Below are positions 1 to 7,885 of a DNA stretch of 41,776 bases, piece after piece. The notes under the pieces were generated by a model. That model was not told the origin of the DNA. It saw only the letters and a list, made by a program, of their open reading frames with translations, and made no database searches. Position 1 is the first letter of the stretch. Each line of letters begins with the position of its first letter. The stretch covers positions 1-41,776 of the forward strand of contig NZ_MDWE01000021.1 of the NCBI RefSeq assembly GCF_001715195.1. The letters are read 5' to 3'. Made by a program: the position numbers and the translations under genes. Origin of the DNA: Rhodohalobacter halophilus (GTDB lineage Bacteria > Bacteroidota > Rhodothermia > Balneolales > Balneolaceae).

Positions 1-234
1 ACGGTCGTAATACCAAACCCTGCATTTACCCCTCGGGGGCATGTGTCCCGGCGGAACCCGAAAATTGGCTTTTTTATAGTTTCTGCTTTGTTTAGCACGG
101 TGCAAAACTTTTCGTGGCGGATCTCCGATAATTACAGGTTCAGGCTCGATAATCAGACCGCCCGAAACCATACAGCCGCTGCTAAACAAACCAACTGTTA
201 AAATTAATCCGGCCTTCAGTATCCATTTATTCAT
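1..234 (-). CDS. Small lipoprotein, C-terminus cut by window edge
   Basis: The frame starts with ATG at 232-234 and runs off the left edge after 78 codons, so the gene is partial. It begins with a basic residue and a hydrophobic stretch and then a lipobox-like S-S-G-C at about residues 18-21, which predicts a lipid-anchored envelope protein. Near the cut end is the motif PPGHMPPRGKCRVWYYDR, which resembles the Pro/Gly-rich segment GHxPPxGxCRxW of short lipoproteins common in Bacteroidota-like bacteria and proteobacteria. The function of that family is unknown to me. The 103 bp between this start and the murF stop hold no other gene. Confidence 0.7.
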   Translation of the reverse strand, partial: MNKWILKAGLILTVGLFSSGCMVSGGLIIEPEPVIIGDPPRKVLHRAKQSRNYKKANFRVPPGHMPPRGKCRVWYYDR

Positions 235-337
235 AATGCTTCAATTAAGTGAACTGTTCTATTCACCTAAACAGCATCGTGGGGCGGTTGTTTCTCCTTT
301 TGGATAAAATCACATCAAAATGCGATGCATACCGACA

Positions 338-2041
338 CTACGAGTTATATGTATCGGGGAGATCATTTTCGTAGAGAACCACATCACCCGGTGAGGCATA
401 CGTCTCCAGATAATCATTCGCTTCGAAAAGTGAATTCACAATTTTCACATCAGTTTTAGATCCGCTCTGAACTGATGCAATCCCTTTCTGGATTGGCTTC
501 GTCTGTTCATCTCCCACCAAAATTACCAAATCGAGGCCGGATTTGGCGATATGCTCTCCAAATTTTTGATTCTCTTTCTCTTCCAGTTCACCAAGTTCAA
601 TCATACCCGGGGTGATGATAATTTTCTTACCCGTATTGAATGAAGCCAGTATATCCACCGCATTCTTAGCGCCCACAGGGTTAGAATTAAATGCATCATC
701 AATAACCGTCAATCCATTGCGGCTCTTCAACTCTAAACGGTGCTCAACCGGCTCCATTTTGGAGGCGGCCACGGCCATCGTTTTCAAGCGAATATCAAAC
801 TGAAGGGCAACTGCGGCAGCGATACACATATTTTGAATGTTATGCTTACCCAGCAATTTCGTTTTAAATTCTTCTTTATCTGTACGGTTGCCCTCTTTAT
901 CAAAAACGCTCATCTCAAAACGGGTTCCGTTCGCACCGGTTTCACTTTCTGAGACTCGAACGGCTCCCTCACTTCCCGCAAATACGATCTTAACATCATC
1001 ACGCAGTTCTGCCATATTTCGAACCAGAGGGTCATCACCGTTCAGGATTAACGTGCCGCCCGGCTTCAACTCTCTCGCCAGGGTTGACTTCTCCTGAGCT
1101 ACCGCTTCGCGAGAACCGAATGTCTCCAGATGAGAAATCCCCACGTTTGTAATTACCGAAATATCCGGCTGTGCGATATCACAAAGCTCTTTAATGTTCC
1201 CTTGATAGCGGGCGCCCATCTCCAGAATCAACACCTGGTGGTGAGCTTCCAGATCGTTGTTAATCACTTTACAGATTCCCATCGGGGTATTGAAACTACC
1301 GGGAGTAACGCATACCCGAACCCGCTCTTTCAGAAATGCGTCCATCAAAAATTTGGTGCTCGTCTTGCCGTAACTTCCTGTAATGGCAATGACCTTCAGG
1401 TGTGGCAAGGATTGCAGTTTATTTCGCGCCTGTTTTTTAAATCCGTTTTGAATCTTCTTTTCAACCGGTTTCATGACAAAAGCTGCGAGATAGAGAAAAA
1501 ACGGAATGAAGATATCGAGTACAACCAGGCCAAAACTGAGAAAATATGGATCAACATTAATGAATGGCGCAACAAAATCGCGAAGCTGAACCCCTCTGTA
1601 TGCAATATCAATCATGTAGAACCAGAGCACCCCAATAATTATCAGTGCTGTAACCAACAGACGCTTTACCCGTGCGGTGTATACAAGCGGTTTTTTCTCT
1701 TTCTCCTGCTTGTACCTGGATGTATCCACAAACCAAAACAGCGCAAATACAAACATTGTAATAGCACCGGCCGTGAGTGTTATCCGGTCAACCAGAAAGT
1801 TGATCACAATCAGAATGATCAAATTGAAAAAGATATGCTCCGGCGTGAAAAAACGGCTGAAGAAGTGATCCATCAGCCAGTGGCGAAACTCATGGGTTTT
1901 ATAGCCGAGCTGCTGAAACATGTGCAGAAAGTAGCGCAGCCTGTGAAGTGAATGTCTGATAAAAATTGCGATCAGGAGTATAATGATCGCATTCATAAAC
2001 AATGTAATGATCGCATTCATAAACAATGTATAGATATCCAA
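338..2041 (-). CDS. murF: Membrane-anchored MurF-type Mur ligase
   Basis: Likely UDP-N-acetylmuramoyl-tripeptide:D-alanyl-D-alanine ligase, the last cytoplasmic ATP-dependent step of peptidoglycan precursor synthesis. The Mur ligase P-loop ITGSYGKTSTK lies at about 220-230, followed by LILEMGARYQGNI and ITNVGISHLETFG, both typical of MurF, and a C-terminal Mur ligase domain ending in LYENDLPDTYN. Unlike classical MurF it carries about 200 extra N-terminal residues with roughly five membrane segments (about 10-28, 69-86, 92-106, 128-147, 167-190). The first in-frame start is TTG at 2039-2041, just after an in-frame TAA; ATG codons at residues 8 and 16 are alternatives, and both sit inside a tandem duplication. 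A related Mur-ligase-fold enzyme of different substrate cannot be excluded. Confidence 0.82.
   Translation of the reverse strand: MDIYTLFMNAIITLFMNAIIILLIAIFIRHSLHRLRYFLHMFQQLGYKTHEFRHWLMDHFFSRFFTPEHIFFNLIILIVINFLVDRITLTAGAITMFVFALFWFVDTSRYKQEKEKKPLVYTARVKRLLVTALIIIGVLWFYMIDIAYRGVQLRDFVAPFINVDPYFLSFGLVVLDIFIPFFLYLAAFVMKPVEKKIQNGFKKQARNKLQSLPHLKVIAITGSYGKTSTKFLMDAFLKERVRVCVTPGSFNTPMGICKVINNDLEAHHQVLILEMGARYQGNIKELCDIAQPDISVITNVGISHLETFGSREAVAQEKSTLARELKPGGTLILNGDDPLVRNMAELRDDVKIVFAGSEGAVRVSESETGANGTRFEMSVFDKEGNRTDKEEFKTKLLGKHNIQNMCIAAAVALQFDIRLKTMAVAASKMEPVEHRLELKSRNGLTVIDDAFNSNPVGAKNAVDILASFNTGKKIIITPGMIELGELEEKENQKFGEHIAKSGLDLVILVGDEQTKPIQKGIASVQSGSKTDVKIVNSLFEANDYLETYASPGDVVLYENDLPDTYNS
1981..2028. 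repeat. 24-bp perfect tandem duplication in murF start region
   Basis: Bases 1981-2004 and 2005-2028 are identical. On the coding strand they encode the eight-residue unit T-L-F-M-N-A-I-I twice. Each copy supplies an ATG in frame, so the duplication gives the gene a spare start codon and lengthens the first hydrophobic helix by eight residues. Confidence 0.9.
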
Positions 2042-2175
2042 ACTTTTGGTCGTTATTTAACTCGTTTCAAAAATGATTTTCTTCAGTCGGCCGGAGGAAT
2101 CAACGTTCGATAATCAAACCGTGAACTGTTATATTTGATTCACTTATTTCTACCCAATAAAGAAAACAAGATAGT

Positions 2176-2231
2176 AAACATCCGAAAATAAAGAGTTCAC
2201 AATCATAGAATGATAAAGAAACCGGATGTTT
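2176..2231 (+). other. Inverted repeat in leader of nucleotidyltransferase gene
   Basis: A 9-bp perfect inverted repeat, AAACATCCG at 2176-2184 and CGGATGTTT at 2223-2231, encloses 38 bp that contain a small internal hairpin (ATCAT-AGA-ATGAT). It ends 31 bp before the ATG at 2263, in the 220-bp gap between divergent genes. It could be a 5' leader structure or a binding site. No T-run follows, so a terminator is unlikely. Confidence 0.45.
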
Positions 2232-2262
2232 CTGAAAATTAAAAAATGAATATTCTGAATTT

Positions 2263-3258
2263 ATGAAACTGATTATCCCAATGGCCGGCCGGGGAACACG
2301 CGTCCGTCCTCATTCACACACGACCCCAAAACCGCTTCTGCCGGTGGCCGGCACCATGATCGTCGAGAGAATTGTTGAAACATTTGCCCGCACCCTCGAC
2401 CGAACCATAGATGAAATTGTCTACATTTTGGGACCTGATTTTGGGCGCGAAATTAAAGAGACTCTAACCGATATGAGTGAGCGCCACAATGCCAAAGCCA
2501 CTTTCAGAGTGCAGGATGTAGCGCTCGGGACGGCACACGCGGTTTCCTGTGCCGGAGAAGATCTGGAAGGTGAAGTTATCATCGTGTTTGCCGACACCAT
2601 TTTTGACTCCTACGAAAAAGTAACCCTGGATGATGCAGACAGCGTTATCTGGCTGAAAGAAGTGGAAGATCCATCCCGTTTTGGTGTTGCCGTTCACGAT
2701 GGAGACACCATTACCGATTTTGTTGAAAAGCCGAGCGAACCAATCTCAAAACTGGCCATTATTGGTGTTTATTACTTTAAACAGGGTGAACATCTGATGA
2801 AGGAGATTCAGTACCTGCTCGACAATAATGTAACCGGCCACGGTGATGAGTACCAGCTTACCGATGCCCTCGACCGACTGCTGAAAGATGGAAAAACTTT
2901 TAAAAAAGCCACGGTAGATGAGTGGCTCGACTGTGGAACCCTGCCGGCATGGCTGGAAACAACCGGTGAAATCCTAAAAAAGGAGAATCACTCTTTTGAT
3001 GCGTATGAAAATACAACCATCCACCCGCCGGTGTTCATTGGCGATGGAGTTGAGATTTCCGACAGTGAAATTGGCCCCAATGTAAGCATCGAAGCCAGAA
3101 CTACTGTTACCAACTCAAAAGTTGAAAACTCAATCATTCAGAAAAGTGTTAAACTTTCCGGATGCAACCTGAAAGGTTCAACGATTGGAAACTTTGCTGA
3201 AGCAGATAATGCCACGGGTGAAATTCACATTGGTGACCACTCCATTCTGAAACAGTAA
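2263..3258 (+). CDS. Sugar-1-phosphate nucleotidyltransferase with beta-helix tail
   Basis: The N-terminus carries the nucleotidyltransferase signature LIIPMAGRGTRVRPHSHTTP followed by KPLLPVAG, the nucleotide-binding loop and sugar-phosphate lysine of the GlmU/RfbA/GalU superfamily. Such enzymes join a sugar 1-phosphate to an NTP to make NDP-sugars for envelope glycans. From about residue 245 the sequence turns into hexapeptide repeats (IHPPVFIGDGVEISDSEIG and onward), predicting a left-handed beta-helix, so the 331-residue layout is GlmU-like. No acetyltransferase residues could be assigned. It is divergent from murF, which fits a cell-envelope role. The sugar and nucleotide cannot be read from sequence. 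ATG start; a clear hairpin terminator follows. Confidence 0.85.
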   Translation: MKLIIPMAGRGTRVRPHSHTTPKPLLPVAGTMIVERIVETFARTLDRTIDEIVYILGPDFGREIKETLTDMSERHNAKATFRVQDVALGTAHAVSCAGEDLEGEVIIVFADTIFDSYEKVTLDDADSVIWLKEVEDPSRFGVAVHDGDTITDFVEKPSEPISKLAIIGVYYFKQGEHLMKEIQYLLDNNVTGHGDEYQLTDALDRLLKDGKTFKKATVDEWLDCGTLPAWLETTGEILKKENHSFDAYENTTIHPPVFIGDGVEISDSEIGPNVSIEARTTVTNSKVENSIIQKSVKLSGCNLKGSTIGNFAEADNATGEIHIGDHSILKQ

Positions 3259-3289
3259 GCCGGCTCTAACCACCTTCAATAAACTTGAC

Positions 3290-3325
3290 AAAGCGTGATT
3301 TACACTTCAGATCACGCTTTTTTTA
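3290..3325 (+). terminator. Rho-independent terminator, possibly bidirectional
   Basis: AAAGCGTGAT (3290-3299) pairs with ATCACGCTTT (3311-3320) across an 11-nt loop and is followed by a T-run. It lies 32 bp after the nucleotidyltransferase stop and abuts the stop of the convergent lipoprotein gene. Read from the other strand the T-run is short. Confidence 0.85.
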
Positions 3326-4054
3326 TGGCTTATACTTCTTTTGCCGATATACAAAATGATGCTCCTCTTCTCCTACAATTACTGAAAATTCCACTACATT
3401 CGCTTTTTCGGCAACGGGATAAAGCACCTCACCGGCAATGGACTCATCCGGGTATAGATCTGTTTTACGGATCACTTCCGTTTCCCAGTACGTGCGCTGC
3501 TCATTCAGGCTGGAGACCCGTGCATAAAACTGATCCCTGCGTTCTGCTCGTTCAATCGCCTCACGTGTTCTTTGATTTTCTCTTCTATTTCTTTCCTGGA
3601 CTGTCTGTGAATCTGCACCGGCTACGTCTGAAGCTATATTTGCTGCAACCGTAATGCCGTCCAACACCAAGTTTGTTTTCTCTTGAGCATTGGCCCGAGA
3701 AGAGGCAAGGTCCAGATTCAGCAGAATTTGTTCGGGGTTGTACGCAGTACCACCTTTCAGCGGATTATAACTTCCATCACCATAATCATATCGGGCACTA
3801 TATTTAAAGCCGGGTGTATCTACCTGAATAATGGAGTCAGAGTAATTAACAATCTCAACATCCATAACTATATAATCATCAACATGACGATAGTAAGCCA
3901 TAGTGACGGAAGAGTTTTCACCTTCGCTGTAGAGATACTCCATACCCCGATAGTTCAGTACATTATCGTGCTGAGATTCGAGCCTGAAAACCGGTTCAGG
4001 CATGCAGCCGGATAAAAACAATACAAACAGTAAAGCAACAGAATAATACTTCAT
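3323..4054 (-). CDS. Lipoprotein of unknown function
   Basis: 243 residues beginning MKYYSVALLFVLFLSGCMPE, a lipoprotein signal with Cys17 as the probable lipidated residue. The mature part has a beta-rich first half, an acidic and polar stretch with an Arg/Glu-rich segment (about residues 150-185, likely helical), and a C-terminal beta segment ending FVYRQKKYKP. I do not recognise the family. The gene is convergent with the sugar nucleotidyltransferase and divergent from the OmpA-type lipoprotein across a 222-bp AT-rich gap in which no other gene is seen. Confidence 0.8.
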   Translation of the reverse strand: MKYYSVALLFVLFLSGCMPEPVFRLESQHDNVLNYRGMEYLYSEGENSSVTMAYYRHVDDYIVMDVEIVNYSDSIIQVDTPGFKYSARYDYGDGSYNPLKGGTAYNPEQILLNLDLASSRANAQEKTNLVLDGITVAANIASDVAGADSQTVQERNRRENQRTREAIERAERRDQFYARVSSLNEQRTYWETEVIRKTDLYPDESIAGEVLYPVAEKANVVEFSVIVGEEEHHFVYRQKKYKP

Positions 4055-4276
4055 GGCCGTAGTTTTTTATTCATTGATTTATGTGAAGTTACAAACATTG
4101 AAGAGATTCTTGTACCGCATATTAATGTGAGCCAAGACGGTAGCGTACGGAGAAATATTTAATTACATTATGCGAAATAGAGCATGGAATGTTACAGGCT
4201 GCACTCCGGAACTGAAACATTTTGATGCAACGACAGTTTTAGCAAGAGATTACTCATCAACAAAATTCAAAACATT

Positions 4277-4954
4277 ATGATACGTATAACAAAACATTCT
4301 GCGGTTATTCTGGTAATTTTGGCAAGTACACTCATTATTTCCGGTTGTTCAAACTGGAGTAACACAGCCCGTGGTGCGGTTATTGGAACCGGCGGTGGCG
4401 CCGCAGTCGGCGCTGTAGTAGGGAAAACATTGGGCAATACAGCAGCCGGTGCCATTGCAGGAGCAGCCGTTGGCGGCACTGTGGGGGCTATTATCGGGCG
4501 AAATATGGACCGAAAAGCAGAAGAACTGGAGCGCGAACTGGATGGTGTAACCGTACAGCGTGTTGAAGAGGGTATTGCACTCAGTTTTGACAGCGGACTG
4601 CTGTTTGGTTTTGACTCCTCCGAACTGCGGCAGGCTTCCAGGGAAAACCTAAGGAAACTGGCTCGAATAATGGGAGAGGATGACGACACTAACCTGATGA
4701 TTGTAGGGCACACCGATTCTACAGGAGATGAAAATTACAACCAACGCCTGAGTGAACGACGCGCACAATCTGCTGCCAGCTATTTGATTGAACAGGGTAT
4801 TGCCTCATCTCGCGTTCAAATTGAAGGCCGTGGCGAAACCGAACCGATTGCCGATAACGAAACCGAAGCCGGCCGCCAGGAAAACCGACGGGTTGAAGTG
4901 GCGATTTTTGCCAGTGACGAATATATCGCCCGACTGGAAAGAGCGCAGCAGTAA
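4277..4954 (+). CDS. OmpA-family lipoprotein with glycine-zipper segment
   Basis: The first 24 residues form a lipoprotein signal ending L-I-I-S-G-C. Residues about 32-75 are a Gly/Ala-rich glycine zipper (GTGGGAAVGAVVGKTLG and similar), which in this family probably inserts in or packs against the outer membrane. The C-terminal half is an OmpA domain with LFGFDSSELR, IVGHTDSTGD and RVQIEGRGETEPI, and the conserved N-x2-L-S-x2-R-A pattern (NQRLSERRAQSA), which binds the diaminopimelate of peptidoglycan. The protein therefore tethers the outer membrane to the wall, like YiaD. It is monocistronic, with a terminator directly downstream. Confidence 0.92.
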   Translation: MIRITKHSAVILVILASTLIISGCSNWSNTARGAVIGTGGGAAVGAVVGKTLGNTAAGAIAGAAVGGTVGAIIGRNMDRKAEELERELDGVTVQRVEEGIALSFDSGLLFGFDSSELRQASRENLRKLARIMGEDDDTNLMIVGHTDSTGDENYNQRLSERRAQSAASYLIEQGIASSRVQIEGRGETEPIADNETEAGRQENRRVEVAIFASDEYIARLERAQQ

Positions 4955-4980
4955 CTTGTAATAAAAATAACCCGTTTTAA

Positions 4981-5010
4981 AAGGCGATACCGAAAGGTGT
5001 CGCCTTTTTT
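4981..5010 (+). terminator. Rho-independent terminator
   Basis: A 9-bp stem, GGCGATACC with GGTGTCGCC and one G-T pair, closed by a GAAA tetraloop and followed by six T. It starts 26 bp after the OmpA-type lipoprotein stop. Confidence 0.92.
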
Positions 5011-5102
5011 ATTTGACGAAAATTTATGTCCGTTTACACCAACTGTTCATCAGGACATATCGAATTGAACACCTGCACACCGATACCCAGGCCTGTTCAC
5101 CA

Positions 5103-6038
5103 TCAAACAAAATCATCAAACCGTTGATTTTTATTGGCGTCTTTGAGAATCTCATGAAGTTCGTCATGCGGTGCTTCCGGCTCTAAGTGTATCGTAACAA
5201 TTGCATCGCTTTTCAGCGCATCAATCAGTTTTCGCTCCAGCACCGTGGCATCGTCATGGGCTTTTTTGAGGCTTATGTCCTTTTTGAATGTTACATGCAG
5301 TTCAACCCACGTGGTGTAGCCGGATGTTCGGTGGCGCAGATGGTGCCATCCCGTAGCAGTTGCAGGCAGCTCATTCTCCAAAACGGTTTCCAGGGCGTTA
5401 TGCACTTCGGGGTTGCGGGCATCCATAATTCCATCCACGGAATAACGAATCAATTTGAATCCCTCATACGAGATGTAAACCGCAATGGATATACTGACAA
5501 TCGTATCGAGGTAAACCCACCCTGTGATATTAATCAGCAGTAGAGTGACAATTACACCGCCGCTGGTCCAAACATCCGTTAAAATGTGTTTTCCGTTACT
5601 GATGGCGATCATGCTATTCTCTTCCCGTCCCACCTTTTGAACGTATAGTCCAAGAATCAGATTTACAACGGCTGCAAACCCAACCAGATAGATTCCGGTG
5701 CTTAAGTTCTGCAGCTCGAACCCGGTGATCAGATTCTGAATAGCCAAAAACAGGATGGAGATACCTGCCAAAATAATCACAACCCCTTCCACGCCTACCG
5801 AAAGAAACTCCACCCGTTCGTGTCCATATAAGTGTGTATCATCTGCCGGTTTCAAGCTCAGGTGGTAGCCGTAAAGTACAAACGCAACTGCAAGAACGTG
5901 CACCACCGATTCAGCCGCATCCGACATCGCCGTTGTTGAGTCGGTTATAACAAATGCACCCATTTTTACAATCAGCGACAAAACAGAAACAGCAAGGCTG
6001 ATTCGCAGCGCATTTTTTACTCTGGCTGATGCTGTCAT
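5103..6038 (-). CDS. Cation diffusion facilitator (CDF) transporter
   Basis: 311 residues with six hydrophobic segments followed by a cytoplasmic domain of about 90 residues, the standard CDF plan for exporting divalent cations (Zn, Fe, Mn or similar) with proton exchange. TM5 carries GKHILTDVWTS, giving His151 and Asp155, the usual HxxxD half of the transport site. TM2 is AMSDAAESVVHV: by alignment with L-A-D-A-x-H-x-x-x-D, the expected H/DxxxD pair is here Glu43 and His47. The C-terminal domain has ATGWHHLRHRTSG and VTIHLEP, typical of the CDF dimerisation domain. Ends in TGA. It is the first of several metal-handling genes in the window. Confidence 0.9.
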   Translation of the reverse strand: MTASARVKNALRISLAVSVLSLIVKMGAFVITDSTTAMSDAAESVVHVLAVAFVLYGYHLSLKPADDTHLYGHERVEFLSVGVEGVVIILAGISILFLAIQNLITGFELQNLSTGIYLVGFAAVVNLILGLYVQKVGREENSMIAISNGKHILTDVWTSGGVIVTLLLINITGWVYLDTIVSISIAVYISYEGFKLIRYSVDGIMDARNPEVHNALETVLENELPATATGWHHLRHRTSGYTTWVELHVTFKKDISLKKAHDDATVLERKLIDALKSDAIVTIHLEPEAPHDELHEILKDANKNQRFDDFV

Positions 6039-6129
6039 AACGTTTGTTTAGCGATTGAATTTCGGCAAATCAGCAGCACTTAAAACTCCACCTAAAAGAA
6101 ATCCGGACTTTAGCTGATTGCCACTTAGA

Positions 6130-7596
6130 ATGTTGTTATTTTACAAAGCTAACAAAAAATCACGATTCATTTTGCTGGAAATACCCAAACAACACCAAGA
6201 GCTTTTTAAAACCATTGGCGAGATTGCCGAATCCATCAACCAAAATGTTTATGTAGTTGGCGGATATGTGCGCGATTACTATTTAAACAGGCTGAATCCG
6301 GATGAGATCACTGACATCGATTTTGTGACCGTCGGTTCCGGGATTGAACTCGCTCAGAAAATTTCAAAAAAATTAAATACCTCCAAACTGACGGTTTTTA
6401 AAAAATTTGGAACTGCACAGGTGAAGTACAAAAACCTGGACCTGGAGTTTGTGGGTGCACGGAAAGAAAGTTACCGGCGGGATTCCAGAAAACCGATTGT
6501 AGAAGATGGAACTCTGGAAGACGATCAGTTGAGGCGCGATCTAACCATTAATGCACTTTCATGGTCGCTGAACCCTGATCAGTTTGGTGTTCTGCACGAC
6601 CCATTTAATGGAATTCAGGATTTAAAGGGCAACCTGATTCGCACTCCCATCGACCCGGAAAAGACCTTTGATGACGATCCTTTGAGAATGATGCGGGCTG
6701 TACGCTTTGCCACACAGCTCAATTTTAAGATTGAACCAAAAACGTTCAATGCTATTAAAAAAATGGCCCACCGCCTCTCCATTATTTCGAAAGAGCGAAT
6801 TCTGGATGAGCTTAATAAAATTGTCCTGAGCCCAAAGCCTTCCATTGGCTTTGCCATTCTGCTAAAAACCGGGCTGCTAAAACAGTTTTTTCCCGAAATG
6901 GTGAATTTGATTGGCGTGGACGAGAAGAACGGAATGCGCCACAAAGATAATTTTTGGCACACTCTGGAGGTTCTCGACAACACAGCTAAAGTAAGTGATG
7001 ACCTTTGGCTTCGCTGGGCAGCCATTCTTCACGATATTGCCAAACCACCGACCAAAAAATTTGTGCGCGGCATTGGGTGGACATTCCACGGCCACGACGC
7101 GCTCGGGGCCAAGTGGGTGCCAAGAATTTTTAAACGGCTCGGGCTGCCGCTTGATGACCGGATGAAATATGTTCAGAAGCTGGTCCGCCTCCACCTCAGG
7201 CCCATCGCGCTCGTCTCGGATGAGGTGAGCGACAGTGCGGTCCGCCGCCTGATCTTTGAAGCCGGGGACGACATCGACGACCTGATGACACTTTGCCGGG
7301 CAGATATCACCAGTAAAAATGAATGGCGCCGGAAAAAATATCGTAACAACTTCGACAAGGTTGAAAAGAAAATTGTTGAAGTTGAAGAGAAAGACCGGAT
7401 GCGCAACTGGAAAAACCCGATCAGCGGCGATGAAATTATGCGAGAGCTGGAGGTTTCTCCCGGGCCGGTTGTTGGAAAAGTAAAAGACCGGATCAAAGAG
7501 GCCATTCTGGATGGGGAGATTCCCAACGAGTATGATGCCGCCTACCAATACCTACAGGATATAAAAGAAGAGTATTTAAACTCCGAGAACAGATAA
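6130..7596 (+). CDS. cca: CCA-adding/poly(A)-polymerase-family tRNA nucleotidyltransferase with HD domain
   Basis: The N-terminal nucleotidyltransferase core shows YVVGGYVRDYYL, then DIDFVTVGSG with the two metal-binding Asp, and the RRDLTINAL motif that reads the incoming nucleotide in class II enzymes. A central HD domain has HTLEVLDNT and LRWAAILHDIAKP. Together they suggest CCA 3'-end synthesis or repair of tRNA; in some FCB bacteria such proteins split the C- and A-adding work. The reading frame is open back to a TTG at 6118. The ATG at 6130 is used here, but homologues usually begin close to the EIPKQHQELF segment, so a start near the TTG at about 6172 is quite possible. Stop is 16 bp before the SemiSWEET ATG. 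Confidence 0.9.
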   Translation: MLLFYKANKKSRFILLEIPKQHQELFKTIGEIAESINQNVYVVGGYVRDYYLNRLNPDEITDIDFVTVGSGIELAQKISKKLNTSKLTVFKKFGTAQVKYKNLDLEFVGARKESYRRDSRKPIVEDGTLEDDQLRRDLTINALSWSLNPDQFGVLHDPFNGIQDLKGNLIRTPIDPEKTFDDDPLRMMRAVRFATQLNFKIEPKTFNAIKKMAHRLSIISKERILDELNKIVLSPKPSIGFAILLKTGLLKQFFPEMVNLIGVDEKNGMRHKDNFWHTLEVLDNTAKVSDDLWLRWAAILHDIAKPPTKKFVRGIGWTFHGHDALGAKWVPRIFKRLGLPLDDRMKYVQKLVRLHLRPIALVSDEVSDSAVRRLIFEAGDDIDDLMTLCRADITSKNEWRRKKYRNNFDKVEKKIVEVEEKDRMRNWKNPISGDEIMRELEVSPGPVVGKVKDRIKEAILDGEIPNEYDAAYQYLQDIKEEYLNSENR

Positions 7597-7612
7597 CCCA
7601 TTTACATTAAGC

Positions 7613-7870
7613 ATGGAATTTCTCACAATCATTGGGCTTGCAGCCGGTTTCTGTACAACCGTGGCCTTTCTGCCGCAGGTCATAAAAACATGGAAATCTA
7701 AATCTGCCAAGGATTTATCCCTTGGTATGTACTCTATTTTCTGCACAGGCGTACTCCTCTGGCTTATTTACGGAATCCTCATCTCCGATTTGCCGATTAT
7801 TCTGGCCAACGCCATTACACTTCTGCTTGCACTGAGTATTCTGATGTTTAAACTGATTTTTAAAGACTAA
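7613..7870 (+). CDS. SemiSWEET sugar transporter
   Basis: 85 residues forming one triple-helix bundle of the MtN3/saliva (PQ-loop) fold: helix 1 with TVAFLPQVIKTWKSKS including the Pro-Gln motif, then DLSLGMYSIFCTGVLLWLIY and ILANAITLLLALSILMFK. SemiSWEETs dimerise to carry sugars across the inner membrane by alternating access. The gene is packed between cca (16 bp) and ispE (15 bp), so it is almost certainly co-transcribed with them. The sugar cannot be predicted. Confidence 0.93.
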   Translation: MEFLTIIGLAAGFCTTVAFLPQVIKTWKSKSAKDLSLGMYSIFCTGVLLWLIYGILISDLPIILANAITLLLALSILMFKLIFKD

Positions 7871-7885
7871 CCAAGGATTGTACCT

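Noticed and set aside
1130-1951. 273-residue open frame on the plus strand opposite murF
   Set aside because: It is a shadow of a well-supported gene: the murF strand has clear motifs, while this frame has no recognisable domain and a composition rich in Asn/His/Lys typical of antisense frames.
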